Below are positions 25,936 through 35,867 of a stretch of DNA of 64,000 nt, one piece after another. Made by a program: the position numbers and the translations under genes. The DNA is from Edwardsiella piscicida (GTDB taxonomy: Bacteria; Pseudomonadota; Gammaproteobacteria; Enterobacterales; Enterobacteriaceae): contig NZ_MPNU01000001.1 of the NCBI RefSeq assembly GCF_001896205.1, positions 2,655,144 through 2,719,143 on the forward strand, given 5' to 3'. The first letter of the stretch is position 1. The number at the start of each line of letters is the position of its first letter. The notes beneath the pieces are model-generated. The model searched no databases. It was not told the DNA's origin and saw only the letters and a list, made by a program, of their open reading frames with translations.

Positions 25936-28239
25936 ATGAAATGGCTCTGCTCATTCAGCCTGATCAGCGCTCTGTTGACGGCGCCGGCGCTGGCCGAAAC
26001 GCCCGCCTATCCCACCCAGTGGCCCGATCCCGCCCTGCCCCGCGACGCCTTTGTCACCCAGATGCTGCAGCGAATGACCCTGGCGGAAAAAATCGGCCAG
26101 CTGCGGCTGATCAGCGTCGGCCCCGATAACCCCAAAGACAAGGTGTATGCCATGATCGCCCAGGGTCAGGTCGGGGCGATCTTTAATACCGTCACCCGGA
26201 CGGGGATCCGCGGCATGCAGGATCAAGCCGTACGCCACAGTCGAATGAAAATTCCGCTGTTTTTCGCCTATGACGTCATCCACGGGCAGCGCACGGTATT
26301 TCCCATCAGCCTGGGGCTGGCGGCCAGCTGGGATCGCGATCTGGTCACCACCGTCGGGCGCGTCTCCGCCTATGAAGCCAGCGAAGATGGGCTGAACATG
26401 ACCTGGGCGCCGATGGTCGACATCACCCGCGACCCGCGCTGGGGACGCACCTCGGAAGGCTTTGGCGAAGATACCTATCTCACCTCGGAAATGGGGCGCC
26501 TGATGGTCAAGGCGATGCAGGGGCGTCACCCGGGCGATCGCCATGCGCTGATGACCAGCGTCAAACACTATGCGCTCTACGGCGCCGTTGAAGGCGGACG
26601 CGACTACAACAGCGTCGACATGAGCCCACAGCGCATGTTTCAGGACTACCTCCCCCCTTACAAGGCGGCGCTGGACGCCGGCAGCGGCGGTGTGATGGTC
26701 TCTCTGAACGCCATTAACGGCACCCCGGCCAGCGCCGATCCCTGGCTGCTGAAAACCCTGCTGCGCGACCAGTGGGGCTTTCAGGGCATCACCATTAGCG
26801 ATCACGGCGCCATTAAGGAGCTGATTAACCATGGCGTCGCCCGCGATCCCCAGGATGCGGTGCGTCTGGCGATCCAGTCCGGTATCGATATGAGCATGAG
26901 CGACGAGTACTACAGCCAGTACCTGCCGGGGCTGGTGAAAAGCGGTCGCGTCAGCCCCGCCGCCGTCGATGACGCCTGTCGTCACGTCCTGAACGTGAAG
27001 TACGACATGGGGCTGTTCCACGATCCCTATCGCCATCTCGGCCCCGTCGGCAGCGATCCCCAGGACACGGACGCCGAAAGCCGCCTGCACCGCGCCGAGG
27101 CGCGCGCGGTCGCAGCCCAAACGCTGGTGCTGTTGAAAAACCGCCTGGAGACCCTGCCCCTGGCGCGCCGCGGCACCCTCGCCGTCGTCGGGCCGCTGGC
27201 GGACAGCCAGCGCGACGTGATCGGCAGCTGGTCGGCCGCCGGTAAGCCCGCGCAGGCCGTCACCATTCTCAGCGGGATCCGCCGTGCCATGGCCGGCCAC
27301 GGCCGCGTACTGTACGCGCGCGGCGCCAACGTCAGCAATGATGCGGACATTCTCCAGTTTCTCAATCAGTACAGTCCGTCCGTCAGCGTCGACCCGCGCC
27401 CCGCCCAGGCGATGATCGACGAAGCGGTCGCCGTGGCCAAGCAGGCCGATGTGGTGGTGGCGGTCGTCGGCGAGGCGCAGGGGATGGCCCACGAGGCCTC
27501 CAGCCGCACCCATATCGACCTGCCGCAGAGTCAGCGGGATCTGATCGCCGCCCTCAAGCAGACCGGCAAGCCGCTGGTGCTGGTCTTGATGAATGGCCGT
27601 CCGCTGACCCTGGTACGCGAAGATCAGCAGGCCGATGCCATCCTGGAAAGCTGGTTCCCCGGCACCGAGGGGGGCAACGCCGTCGCGGATGTTCTGTTCG
27701 GCGACGTGAACCCCTCCGGCAAGCTGCCCATCTCTTTCCCGCGCTCCGTAGGCCAAATCCCCACCTACTACAGCCGGCTGAATACCGGCCGTCCCTACGA
27801 TCCGCAAAAGCCGGAGAAGTACACATCGCACTATTTTGATGAGGCCAACGGCCCGCTCTATCCCTTCGGCTACGGCCTGAGCTATACCCGCTTCACGCTG
27901 TCGGAGATCACCCTGTCGGCCCCGCAGATGGCGCGCGACGGCCAGATTGAGGCCAGCGTCATCGTCACCAATGCGGGGCCGCGCGCCGGGGCCACGGTGC
28001 TGCAGCTCTACCTGCAGGATCCGGTGGCCAGCATCAGCCGCCCGCTGAAGAGCCTGCAGGACTTCCGCAAGGTGATGCTGCAGCCGGGCGAGCGCCGCCG
28101 CGTCAGCTTTACCCTGACGCCGCAGCAGCTGCGCTTCTGGAACGCCCAGATGCAGCAGGTCAGCGAGCCGGGACGCATCAACGTATTTATCGGCACCGAC
28201 GTCCAGCGGGTTAAGCGCGCTCACTTCACGCTGTTATAG
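25936..28239 (+). CDS. bglX: BglX, periplasmic beta-glucosidase (GH3)
   Basis: Secreted glycoside hydrolase family 3 enzyme that releases glucose from beta-glucosides, 767 residues (E. coli 765). The signal peptide MKWLCSFSLISALLTAPALA ends near residue 20. The GH3 N-domain has KIPLFFAYDVIHGQRTVFP, SVKHYALYGAVEGGRDYN and the nucleophile region GFQGITISDHGAIKEL, with the Asp in ISDHG. The C-domain has VLLKNRLETLPL, AVVGEAQGMAHEASSR and the FN3-like end. I use ATG 25936 because it matches the E. coli N-terminus; a TTG at 25927 is in frame nine bases earlier. Confidence 0.96.
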   Translation: MKWLCSFSLISALLTAPALAETPAYPTQWPDPALPRDAFVTQMLQRMTLAEKIGQLRLISVGPDNPKDKVYAMIAQGQVGAIFNTVTRTGIRGMQDQAVRHSRMKIPLFFAYDVIHGQRTVFPISLGLAASWDRDLVTTVGRVSAYEASEDGLNMTWAPMVDITRDPRWGRTSEGFGEDTYLTSEMGRLMVKAMQGRHPGDRHALMTSVKHYALYGAVEGGRDYNSVDMSPQRMFQDYLPPYKAALDAGSGGVMVSLNAINGTPASADPWLLKTLLRDQWGFQGITISDHGAIKELINHGVARDPQDAVRLAIQSGIDMSMSDEYYSQYLPGLVKSGRVSPAAVDDACRHVLNVKYDMGLFHDPYRHLGPVGSDPQDTDAESRLHRAEARAVAAQTLVLLKNRLETLPLARRGTLAVVGPLADSQRDVIGSWSAAGKPAQAVTILSGIRRAMAGHGRVLYARGANVSNDADILQFLNQYSPSVSVDPRPAQAMIDEAVAVAKQADVVVAVVGEAQGMAHEASSRTHIDLPQSQRDLIAALKQTGKPLVLVLMNGRPLTLVREDQQADAILESWFPGTEGGNAVADVLFGDVNPSGKLPISFPRSVGQIPTYYSRLNTGRPYDPQKPEKYTSHYFDEANGPLYPFGYGLSYTRFTLSEITLSAPQMARDGQIEASVIVTNAGPRAGATVLQLYLQDPVASISRPLKSLQDFRKVMLQPGERRRVSFTLTPQQLRFWNAQMQQVSEPGRINVFIGTDVQRVKRAHFTLL

Positions 28240-28332
28240 CCCCGACGCTGCTATTATGCGCGCGCGGGCGCATAATCAATCTCATCGCCCCGGCGCCGCC
28301 GGGGCCGCCGCATCATCTTTAGGGGGAGCACG

Positions 28333-28488
28333 ATGTATACCTGGCCAAGTCTGCTCGTCATGATCATCTTCAGCCTCGGCATGACCCTGCTCGCGATCAT
28401 GCTGGGCGTGGAGAGTACCTGGGTCCGCCTGTGTATCTTCTTCATCAGCGCCTTTGCCTGCGATCTCTTTTTCTCCATTACCCGCTAG
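28333..28488 (+). CDS. Small two-helix membrane protein, 51 residues
   Basis: A short frame beginning MYTWPSLLVMIIFSLGMTLL and ending LFFSITR, with AGGGGGAG six bases before ATG 28333. About 40 of its 51 residues are hydrophobic. They form two likely membrane helices (about residues 6-25 and 31-48) joined by GVESTWVR, so it is a credible small inner-membrane protein. It lies in the same direction as bglX, 93 bases after it, and ends at the terminator shared with nuoN. I do not recognise a family. The good ribosome site and helical pattern support a real gene; no function is proposed. Confidence 0.65.
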   Translation: MYTWPSLLVMIIFSLGMTLLAIMLGVESTWVRLCIFFISAFACDLFFSITR

Positions 28489-28490
28489 AT

Positions 28491-28520
28491 AAAAAAATGC
28501 CGGGCCCCTGGCCCGGCATT
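28491..28520. terminator. Terminator of the nuo operon (convergent with the small membrane gene)
   Basis: AATGCCGGGCC (28496-28506) and GGCCCGGCATT (28510-28520) form an 11-bp stem with a CCT loop. On the reverse strand a run of seven Ts follows, so it ends nuoN transcription strongly. In the forward direction the following GTCTCATC is a poor T-tract. Confidence 0.9.
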
Positions 28521-28541
28521 GTCTCATCAGGGGATTCCCCC

Positions 28542-29999
28542 TCAGGGCAGCGGCTGCGCCAACTGCACCAGTGAAATCAGCGTCTGCGGAAAGATCCCCG
28601 TCAGCACCACCAGCACGCCTGAGAGCAGCACCACCACCCCACCAGCGGTGAGCGCCCAGTTGTTCGGGGTATCGCGGATCAGCGTCTGCGGCGCGCGCAG
28701 GTACATGCTGACCGCCACGCGCAGGTAGTAGTAAAGGCCGATCGCGCTGCCAACCACCACCGCCCCCACCAGCCACCACAGCCCGGCGCTAACGCCCGCC
28801 ATCACCACGAACAGCTTGCCGATAAAGCCCAGGGTCATCGGGATACCGGCCAGGGAGAGCATGGATACGGTCATCACCGCCGACAGAATCGGCTTATGCC
28901 AGAACAGGCCGCGATAGGAGTAAAGCGACTCGGCGTCTGGCCCGCTGTAGGGGCTGGACATCAGGCTGACGATGCCGAAGGCCGACAGGCTGGCGAACAG
29001 ATAGCCGGCCAGATAGACCCCGGCGGTCTCGATCGCAATGCCCTCGCTCTGCACGGCGATCAGCGCCACCAGCAGATAGCCCAGATGGGCAATAGAGGAG
29101 TAGCCCAGCAGACGTTTGATGTTGCTCTGGGTGACCGCCATCAGGTTACCGAACAGGATGGAGCAGAAGGCGATCACGCCCAGCACCACGCGCACCGCCT
29201 CGCTGTCGGTCGCCGGCAGCAGGACAAACAGACGCAGCAGCACGGCAAAGATGGCGATCTTACTGGCGGTGGCCAGGAAGGTCGACACCGGCGCCGGCGC
29301 CCCCTGGTAGACATCCGGCGTCCACAGCTGGAACGGCGCCAGCGACAGTTTAAAGCCGAAGCCCACCAGCATCATGCCAAGCCCCGTCAGCACCAGCGGC
29401 TGGGTCAGCATACTGCCGCCCAGCGCATAGCCCAGGCCGGCGAAGGAGAGATCGCCGGACTGCGCATACAGCAGCGCCATGCCGAACAGCAGGAAGGCGG
29501 ACGCGGCGGCTGAGAGGATGGCGTACTTGATCGCCGCCTCCAGCGAGCGCTTCTGGCGATAGGCGTAGCCCACCAGGCCGAACAGCGGCAGGGAGATAAG
29601 CTCTATCCCCAGGAACAGCGCCGCCAGATGGTTGGCGCAGGCCAGCAGGATCCCGCCCAGCGTGGCGATCAGCACCAGCAGGTAGAACTCGTCGCGGTTA
29701 TCCGGATAGCCCTGCAGCCACGGGTAGGCAAAGGTGCAGGTCGCCAGCGCGGAGAGCAGCACCAGCGCGGTGTACAGCATGGAGAAGCCGTCCACATGCA
29801 CCAGCGGAGTAATGTCGCTCGGCACCGCGGCGGCCACCAGAAACAGCGACAGCAGCGCCGCGTTCAGGCCAATCACGGTCACCGTCGCGTTGACGAAGTG
29901 GTTGCGTCGCCACGCAATGCACAGCATCACAACCACCACCGTCAATCCGACGATCAACAGCGGTAGCAGTGCGATCAGATTTTGAGGAGTTATTGTCAT
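28542..29999 (-). CDS. nuoN: NuoN, complex I membrane subunit N
   Basis: Proton-pumping antiporter-like subunit (ND2) of NADH:quinone oxidoreductase, 485 residues as in the full-length E. coli form. It has about 14 membrane helices, with the proton-antiporter core PYQLWTPD-type block [19 protein letters not shown] (about residues 235-253). [19 protein letters not shown] is also visible. The conserved pumping lysines lie in helices around these blocks. Last gene of the nuo operon, starting 6 bases before the end of nuoM and followed by the terminator. Confidence 0.97.
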   Translation of the reverse strand: MTITPQNLIALLPLLIVGLTVVVVMLCIAWRRNHFVNATVTVIGLNAALLSLFLVAAAVPSDITPLVHVDGFSMLYTALVLLSALATCTFAYPWLQGYPDNRDEFYLLVLIATLGGILLACANHLAALFLGIELISLPLFGLVGYAYRQKRSLEAAIKYAILSAAASAFLLFGMALLYAQSGDLSFAGLGYALGGSMLTQPLVLTGLGMMLVGFGFKLSLAPFQLWTPDVYQGAPAPVSTFLATASKIAIFAVLLRLFVLLPATDSEAVRVVLGVIAFCSILFGNLMAVTQSNIKRLLGYSSIAHLGYLLVALIAVQSEGIAIETAGVYLAGYLFASLSAFGIVSLMSSPYSGPDAESLYSYRGLFWHKPILSAVMTVSMLSLAGIPMTLGFIGKLFVVMAGVSAGLWWLVGAVVVGSAIGLYYYLRVAVSMYLRAPQTLIRDTPNNWALTAGGVVVLLSGVLVVLTGIFPQTLISLVQLAQPLP

Positions 30000-30005
30000 G
30001 GCGAT

Positions 30006-31529
30006 TTACGGCCTTGTGGTTAAAGTTGAAGCAGAAGCGAACCAATGCTGAATATTGCCCATCGCCGCGCTGGAGGTGTCCAGCACCGGCTGCGGGAAGA
30101 TCCCCAGCAGTACCAGCAGTACCACCAGCAGCAGAATGAGCGACAGCTCACGCACGCTCAGGCTGGCCAGCGGCTGGTCTGACTTGGGCGCGCCGTAGTA
30201 GGCGCGCTGCATCATCACCAGCGAATAGACGGACGCAAACACCAGACCGAAGCTGGCGACCACCGTCGTCACCGGCACCACCTGGAAGCTGCCGAACATC
30301 ATCATAAACTCACCGACAAAGTTACCGGTGCCCGGCATCCCCAGCGTCGCCACGGCAAAGAACAGCGACAGCGCGGGCAGGTACTTCAGACGCCCCCACA
30401 GGCCGCCCATCTCGCGCAGATCGCGGGTATGCAGACGCTCATACAGCTGACCGGTAATGATGAATAGCCCAGCGGCGGAGAGACCGTGCGCGATCATCTG
30501 CACCACCGCCCCCTGGAACGCCAGCTGGCTGCCAGAGTAGATGGCGATCATCACAAAGCCCATGTGCGACACCGAGGTGTAGGCGATCAGGCGCTTGATA
30601 TCCGTCTGGATATAGGCCATCCAGGCGCCGTAGAAAATCCCGATAACCCCCAGAGCCATGGCGATCGGCGCAAACTCGTGCGACGCCTGTGGGAACAGCG
30701 GCAGGCTGAAGCGCAGCAGGCCGTAGGCCGCAGTCTTCAGCAGGATACCGGCCAGGTCGACGGAGCCGGCGGTCGGCGCCTGACTGTGCGCGTCAGGCAG
30801 CCAGCCGTGCAGCGGCACCACCGGCATCTTCACCGCAAAGGCGATAAAGAAGCCCAGCATCAGCAGATACTGCACCGTGTGGCTCATCGGCGTATTGAGC
30901 AGCACCTCATAGTCAAAGCTCAGCACCCCGGTGGCGTTGTAGTGCACCCACACCAGGCCGAAGATGGCGATCAGCATCACCAGACCGCTGGCCTGGGTAT
31001 AGATGAAGAACTTGGTCGCCGCGGTAATGCGCGTCTTGCCGTCGGATCCCTTATGGCCCCACAGGGCGATCAGGAAGTACATCGGCACCAGCATCATTTC
31101 CCAGAAGAAGAAGAACAGGAACATGTCGATGGCCAGGAAGACGCCGATCACCCCTGCCAGGATCCACAGCAGGTTAAGGTGGAAAAAGCCCTGATACTTA
31201 TGGATCTCATTCCAGGAGCAGAGGATGGCCAGCACCCCCAGCAGCGCGGTCAGCACCACCATCAGCAGCGACAGGCCGTCGAGCGCCAGATGGAAGGAGA
31301 TGCCCAGGCTGGGGATCCACGGCACCATGAAGCTGGACTGCCACTGCGGAATACCCGCCGCCTGGGTCAGGCCATAGTTGCCCTGTAGCCACAGGTACAG
31401 CGACAGCAGCAGCGTCAGGCCCATGGCCAGCAGCGCAATCCAGCGCGGCGCTTTCAGCCCCAGACGCTCGCCCTGCCAGGACAGCAGACCGCCAATCAGC
31501 GGGATAAGAATTAGCCAAGGTAATAACAT
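30006..31529 (-). CDS. nuoM: NuoM, complex I membrane subunit M
   Basis: Antiporter-like subunit (ND4), 507 residues (E. coli 509). The family core FAVKMPVVPLHGWLPDAHSQAPTAGS (about residues 230-255, quoted in part) and IKRLIAYTSVSHMGFV are clear. The catalytic-site glutamate near residue 144 is in FFFWEMMLVPMYF. It is separated from nuoL by a 77-base gap that carries a perfect hairpin, unusual in this otherwise tightly packed operon. Confidence 0.97.
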   Translation of the reverse strand: MLLPWLILIPLIGGLLSWQGERLGLKAPRWIALLAMGLTLLLSLYLWLQGNYGLTQAAGIPQWQSSFMVPWIPSLGISFHLALDGLSLLMVVLTALLGVLAILCSWNEIHKYQGFFHLNLLWILAGVIGVFLAIDMFLFFFFWEMMLVPMYFLIALWGHKGSDGKTRITAATKFFIYTQASGLVMLIAIFGLVWVHYNATGVLSFDYEVLLNTPMSHTVQYLLMLGFFIAFAVKMPVVPLHGWLPDAHSQAPTAGSVDLAGILLKTAAYGLLRFSLPLFPQASHEFAPIAMALGVIGIFYGAWMAYIQTDIKRLIAYTSVSHMGFVMIAIYSGSQLAFQGAVVQMIAHGLSAAGLFIITGQLYERLHTRDLREMGGLWGRLKYLPALSLFFAVATLGMPGTGNFVGEFMMMFGSFQVVPVTTVVASFGLVFASVYSLVMMQRAYYGAPKSDQPLASLSVRELSLILLLVVLLVLLGIFPQPVLDTSSAAMGNIQHWFASASTLTTRP

Positions 31530-31566
31530 GGCGTTTGGTTTCCCTTATTCTGAATACATTCAAACG

Positions 31567-31589
31567 GAGGGGACGGGGGCCGTCCCCTC
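31567..31589. other. Perfect hairpin between nuoL and nuoM
   Basis: GAGGGGACGG and CCGTCCCCTC form a 10-bp stem with a GGG loop (CCC on the transcribed RNA). No T-run follows in the direction of transcription (CGTTTGAATG). It may stabilise or process the nuo mRNA, or partly reduce expression downstream. Confidence 0.6.
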
Positions 31590-31606
31590 ACCCGCTTTAA
31601 CGAGAT

Positions 31607-33451
31607 TCACTTAACCAATAACAACAGCGCCAGAACGACCACTGCCCCTACACCCATCGACGCCGCATACCAGCGCAGCTGCCCGTTTTCGCTGATGGCC
31701 AGCGCGCGGTTGCCCAAGCGGGCCACCAGCGCAAACAGGTTCATCATACGATCGAGCGGATCGCGCTGCAGCAGCCAGGCGATGGCCTTAAATGGCTTAA
31801 TAAAGATCTGCCGGTACAGCCAGTCGAATCCCCAGGCATGGAACCACCACGTGGAGAGGAAACGCCCCGGCGCACTGCTGGCGATCCCGTTGACCAGACT
31901 GCGCTGCCCCAGATAGAGGCGCGCCGCCAACAGTACCCCGGCGATAGCGACGATGGCCGATACCACCTCCAGCGTCACCTTGCCCCCTTCGCCCTGAGGC
32001 ATGGCGGGCAGCACCCCGGCCAGCGGCGGGGTGATCAGCGCCCCGACGAAGGTGGAGAGGATCATCAGCACGATCAGCGGCAGGTTGTGGCTCAGCCCCT
32101 TCACCTCATGGGCCTGGGTATGCGCCTCGCCGTGGAACACGATGAAGATCATTCGGAAGGTATACAGCGAGGTCAGGAAAGCGCCGATAAGCCCGGCCAT
32201 CATCAGGTTGACATGGCCCGAGGCCAGCGCCCCCCACAGGATCTCATCCTTACTGTAGAAGCCGGCGGTGACCAGCGGCAGCGCCGCCAGCGCACCCCCG
32301 CCCACCAGGAAGCACAGGTAGGTCAGCGGCAGCTTGTGACGCAATCCGCCCATCTTGAAGATGTTCTGCTCATGGTGGCAGGCCAGAATAACCGAGCCGG
32401 ATGAGAGGAACAGCAGCGCCTTGAAGAAGGCGTGGGTCATCAGATGGAAAATCGCGGCATCCCAGGCCTGTACCCCTAGCGCCAGGAACATATAGCCTAT
32501 CTGGCTCATGGTCGAATAGGCCAGCACCCGCTTGATGTCCGTCTGCACCAGCGCGGCAAAGCCGGCCAGCACCAGCGTCACGGCGCCGATAATCCCCACC
32601 AGGTGCAGCACCTCCGGCGCCATCACGAACAGGCCATGGGTCCGGGCGATCAGGTACACCCCGGCGGTCACCATGGTCGCGGCATGGATCAGCGCAGAAA
32701 CCGGCGTTGGGCCAGCCATAGCATCGGCAAGCCAGGTCTGCAGCGGCAGCTGGGCCGATTTACCCACCGCGCCGCCCAGCAGCATCAGCGTCGCCCAGGT
32801 GATGGCCGGCGAACCGACCGCCAGCTGCTGCGGCGCCAGAACCATCAGCTCGCGGATATTCAGGGTACCCAGCTGGTGATAGAGGATAAACAGCCCGATA
32901 GCCAGGAACACGTCGCCGACGCGGGTCACGATGAACGCCTTCATCGCCGCCGCACCGTTGGCCGGATTGGTGTAGTAGAAGCCGATCAGCAGATAGCTGC
33001 ACAGTCCCACCCCTTCCCAGCCGAGGTACATCAGCATCAGGTTATCCGCCAGCACCAGTACCACCATGCTGGCGATAAACAGGTTGGTATAGGCGAAGAA
33101 GCGAGAGTAGCCCTCCTCCCCGCGCATATACCATGAGGCGAACAGGTGGATCAGGAAGCCGACGCCGGTCACCACCGACAGCATGGTCAGCGACAGGCCG
33201 TCCAGGCTGAGGGTCACCGGAACGGTAAAGCTACCGACCGCCATCCAGTTCCACAGATGCTGGCTATAGGCCGCACCGGCCGCATTGTGACTCAGAAAGT
33301 CAGCGCCGACGTACAGGGTGACCAGCGCCGCCAGGCCGACGGAGCCGACCCCGATGATCGCGGTGTGATTCTCCGACAGACGGCCGCGGGAAAAGGCCAG
33401 GATCAGAAATCCCAGCAGCGGCAGCAGAATGGTTAAATAGAGTAGGTTCAT
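31607..33451 (-). CDS. nuoL: NuoL, complex I membrane subunit L
   Basis: Antiporter-like subunit (ND5), 614 residues (E. coli 613). It carries the long lateral helix typical of ND5 in its C-terminal third. Core blocks are [32 protein letters not shown] (about residues 225-256, quoted as one conserved region in short form), [19 protein letters not shown] and [18 protein letters not shown]-type glutamate region [19 protein letters not shown] is near residue 140. Start ATG 33451 overlaps the end of nuoK by 4 bases. Confidence 0.97.
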   Translation of the reverse strand: MNLLYLTILLPLLGFLILAFSRGRLSENHTAIIGVGSVGLAALVTLYVGADFLSHNAAGAAYSQHLWNWMAVGSFTVPVTLSLDGLSLTMLSVVTGVGFLIHLFASWYMRGEEGYSRFFAYTNLFIASMVVLVLADNLMLMYLGWEGVGLCSYLLIGFYYTNPANGAAAMKAFIVTRVGDVFLAIGLFILYHQLGTLNIRELMVLAPQQLAVGSPAITWATLMLLGGAVGKSAQLPLQTWLADAMAGPTPVSALIHAATMVTAGVYLIARTHGLFVMAPEVLHLVGIIGAVTLVLAGFAALVQTDIKRVLAYSTMSQIGYMFLALGVQAWDAAIFHLMTHAFFKALLFLSSGSVILACHHEQNIFKMGGLRHKLPLTYLCFLVGGGALAALPLVTAGFYSKDEILWGALASGHVNLMMAGLIGAFLTSLYTFRMIFIVFHGEAHTQAHEVKGLSHNLPLIVLMILSTFVGALITPPLAGVLPAMPQGEGGKVTLEVVSAIVAIAGVLLAARLYLGQRSLVNGIASSAPGRFLSTWWFHAWGFDWLYRQIFIKPFKAIAWLLQRDPLDRMMNLFALVARLGNRALAISENGQLRWYAASMGVGAVVVLALLLLVK

Positions 33452-33750
33452 CCGCGCATCTCACTGACAGTATCAATATTCAGGGTGTTGCGGCGGCGAT
33501 GCAGCTGCAGCAACAGCGCCAGCCCGATAGAGGCCTCCGCCGCCGCCAGACTGATGGCCAGGATATACATCACCTGCCCGTCGGCCTGGCCCCAGACGCT
33601 GCCGGCCACCACAAAGGCCAGCGCCGCCGCGTTGATCATGATCTCCAGACTGATCAGCATGAACAGCAGGTTGCGACGGATTAACAGGCCGGTCAGCCCC
33701 AGCGCGAACAGAATGGCTGCCAAGATCAGCCCATGTTGTAACGGGATCAT
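33448..33750 (-). CDS. nuoK: NuoK, complex I membrane subunit K
   Basis: ND4L-type subunit of 100 residues, the E. coli length. It has three membrane helices, with the conserved glutamates in [15 protein letters not shown] (about residue 36) and [12 protein letters not shown] (about residue 72), which take part in the proton path. The start [18 protein letters not shown] is canonical. It overlaps nuoJ and nuoL by 4 bases each. Confidence 0.97.
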   Translation of the reverse strand: MIPLQHGLILAAILFALGLTGLLIRRNLLFMLISLEIMINAAALAFVVAGSVWGQADGQVMYILAISLAAAEASIGLALLLQLHRRRNTLNIDTVSEMRG

Positions 33751-34319
33751 GCGCGCTCCTCCGCTTTATTACGTACCGCCATCGCCGCCGTCCCTTGGGA
33801 CGCGGCCTTATTGCTCAGTACCTCGCCCGGATGGTGTTCGCGGCCAATGTGGAAGGCCACGACCAGACCGGCCAACAGCAGCATCGAGACCAGCTCCACC
33901 GCCAGCACATAGGGCCCGAACAGGGCAATCCCCACGGCCTTGGCATCCACGGCGCGGCCATCGATGACGCCGCCCTGCAGGGTGCTAATCGCATACAGCA
34001 CCACCGCCAGCAGGATCAGCGACAGCAGCGCCGGGCCGATCCACACGCCGGGCTTCAGCCAGGCCCGCTCTTGCTCGACCACCGAGTGACCCAGGTTGAG
34101 CATCATCACCACGAAGACGAACAGCACCATGATGGCGCCGGCGTAGACGATGATCTCCAGCGCCCCGGCGAAGTAGGCGCCGAGGGAGAAGAACACCGCC
34201 GCCACCGCCAGCAGCGAGACGATCAGGTACAGCAGCGCATGCACCGGGTTGGTGTGGGTGATCACGCGGATCGTCGCCAACACGGCCACCAGCGCCGCAG
34301 CGTAAAAGGCAAATTCCAT
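33747..34319 (-). CDS. nuoJ: NuoJ, complex I membrane subunit J
   Basis: ND6-type subunit of 190 residues (E. coli 184). The start at ATG 34319 gives [19 protein letters not shown], the E. coli N-terminus; a 26-codon extension upstream would overlap the nuoI end and is not used. Helix 3 with its pi-bulge region [25 protein letters not shown] (quoted family region, about residues 50-74) is well conserved. The C-terminal tail is soluble and basic. It lies 10 bases after nuoI. Confidence 0.96.
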   Translation of the reverse strand: MEFAFYAAALVAVLATIRVITHTNPVHALLYLIVSLLAVAAVFFSLGAYFAGALEIIVYAGAIMVLFVFVVMMLNLGHSVVEQERAWLKPGVWIGPALLSLILLAVVLYAISTLQGGVIDGRAVDAKAVGIALFGPYVLAVELVSMLLLAGLVVAFHIGREHHPGEVLSNKAASQGTAAMAVRNKAEERA

Positions 34320-34329
34320 GCTCGGCTCC

Positions 34330-34872
34330 TTAGGGCAACAGACCTTTGACGTCGATCGGTTTGGCTTCGTTTTCGGCCTCGCCCTTGGCTTTGCCATCGA
34401 TCGCCATACCGGCCATACGGTAAAAGTTGTAGTCGGGGTATTTCCCCGGCCCGGAAATCAGCAGATCCTCTTTCTCATACACCAGATCCTGACGACGGAA
34501 CTCCCCCATCTCAAAATCGGGCGTTAGCTGCAGGGCGGTGGTCGGACAGGCCTCCTCGCACATGCCGCAGAAAATACAGCGGGAAAAGTTGATGCGGAAA
34601 AACTCCGGATACCAGCGGCCGTCCTCGGTCTCCGCCTTCTGCAGCGAGATGCAGCCGACCGGACAGGCCACCGCACACAGGTTACAGGCCACGCAGCGCT
34701 CGGCGCCGTCCGGATCGCGCGTCAGCACGATACGGCCACGGTAGCGCGGCGGCAGGTATACCGGCTCCTCCGGATACATTTTGGTTTCGCGTTTGGCGAA
34801 AGCATGCAGGCCTATCATCCACAGGCTGCGCACTTGGGTGCCGAAACCAACCACTAACTCTTTCAATGTCAT
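34330..34872 (-). CDS. nuoI: NuoI, complex I 2x[4Fe-4S] subunit I
   Basis: Connects the peripheral arm to the membrane arm and carries clusters N6a and N6b. It has 180 residues, the E. coli length, with start ATG 34872 ([13 protein letters not shown]). The two ferredoxin motifs are [15 protein letters not shown] and [15 protein letters not shown]. An upstream 28-codon extension is not supported, as it would run into nuoH. Between nuoH (17 bases upstream) and nuoJ. Confidence 0.98.
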   Translation of the reverse strand: MTLKELVVGFGTQVRSLWMIGLHAFAKRETKMYPEEPVYLPPRYRGRIVLTRDPDGAERCVACNLCAVACPVGCISLQKAETEDGRWYPEFFRINFSRCIFCGMCEEACPTTALQLTPDFEMGEFRRQDLVYEKEDLLISGPGKYPDYNFYRMAGMAIDGKAKGEAENEAKPIDVKGLLP

Positions 34873-34889
34873 GGTTACACTCACCCCTT

Positions 34890-35867
34890 TTACTGAGCGT
34901 GATACAAAATAACGGCCGCCGTGACCAACAGGTTGATCAGCGTCAGCGGCAGGCAAATACGCCAGCCGAAGGCCATCACCTGGTCATAGCGAGGACGCGG
35001 CAGGGAGGCGCGTACCAGAATAAACATCACCATAAAGAACGCCGTCTTGATGGCAAACCAGATAAACGGCGGCAGCCACGGCCCGTGCCAGCCGCCGAAG
35101 AACAGGGTGACGATCAGCGCTGAGATGGTGACGATACCGATGTATTCACCGACGAAGAACAGACCGAACTTCATCCCGGAGTATTCGATATGGTAGCCGT
35201 CGGCCAGCTCCTGTTCGGCCTCCGGCTGGTCGAACGGGTGACGGTGACACACCGCGACGCCGGCGATGATAAAGGTCAAGAAGCCGAAGAACTGCGGAAT
35301 GATGTTCCACAGATGGGCCTGCGAGTCGACGATCACCTGCATATTGAAGGAGCCGGCCTGCGCCACCACCCCCATCAGCGACAGGCCCAGGAACACCTCG
35401 TAGCTCAGGGTCTGCGCCGAGGCGCGCATCGCTCCGAGCAGGGAGTATTTGTTGTTGCTCGACCAGCCGGCGAACAGCACCGCATACACCGCCAGCCCGG
35501 CCATCATCAGGAAGAACAGGATGCCGATGTTAAGGTCGGCCCCCATCCAGCCCGGCGCCACCGGCACGATGGCAAACGAGAGCAGCAGCGAGCAGAAGGC
35601 GATCATCGGCGCCAGGGTAAAGATCAGGCGATCGGTGAACGGCGGAACCCAGTCCTCCTTGAAGAACATCTTGATCATGTCCGCCACCAGCTGCAGCGAG
35701 CCGCCCCACCCTACCCGGCTTGGCCCGTAGCGGTTCTGGAACAGCCCCAGCAAACGGCGTTCACCGAAGCTCATAAAGGCCCCGCAGGTGACCACCACCA
35801 GCAGGATCACCACAGCCTTCAGCACGGTGAGAAGGATCTCTACCGTATCCGGCGTTATTACGCTCAT
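34890..35867 (-). CDS. nuoH: NuoH, complex I membrane subunit H
   Basis: ND1-type subunit forming the quinone-binding chamber, 325 residues as in E. coli. It has eight membrane helices. Conserved loops are [22 protein letters not shown] (about residues 31-52, quoted in part), [33 protein letters not shown] with several acidic residues of the quinone site, and [17 protein letters not shown]. It overlaps the nuoG end by 4 bases. Confidence 0.98.
   Translation of the reverse strand: MSVITPDTVEILLTVLKAVVILLVVVTCGAFMSFGERRLLGLFQNRYGPSRVGWGGSLQLVADMIKMFFKEDWVPPFTDRLIFTLAPMIAFCSLLLSFAIVPVAPGWMGADLNIGILFFLMMAGLAVYAVLFAGWSSNNKYSLLGAMRASAQTLSYEVFLGLSLMGVVAQAGSFNMQVIVDSQAHLWNIIPQFFGFLTFIIAGVAVCHRHPFDQPEAEQELADGYHIEYSGMKFGLFFVGEYIGIVTISALIVTLFFGGWHGPWLPPFIWFAIKTAFFMVMFILVRASLPRPRYDQVMAFGWRICLPLTLINLLVTAAVILYHAQ

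Noticed and set aside
25951-28224. 757-codon open frame antisense to bglX
   Set aside because: It mirrors bglX codon positions in a GC-rich gene, has low-complexity Ala/Gly/Arg/His-rich content and no family resemblance; bglX itself is unmistakable.
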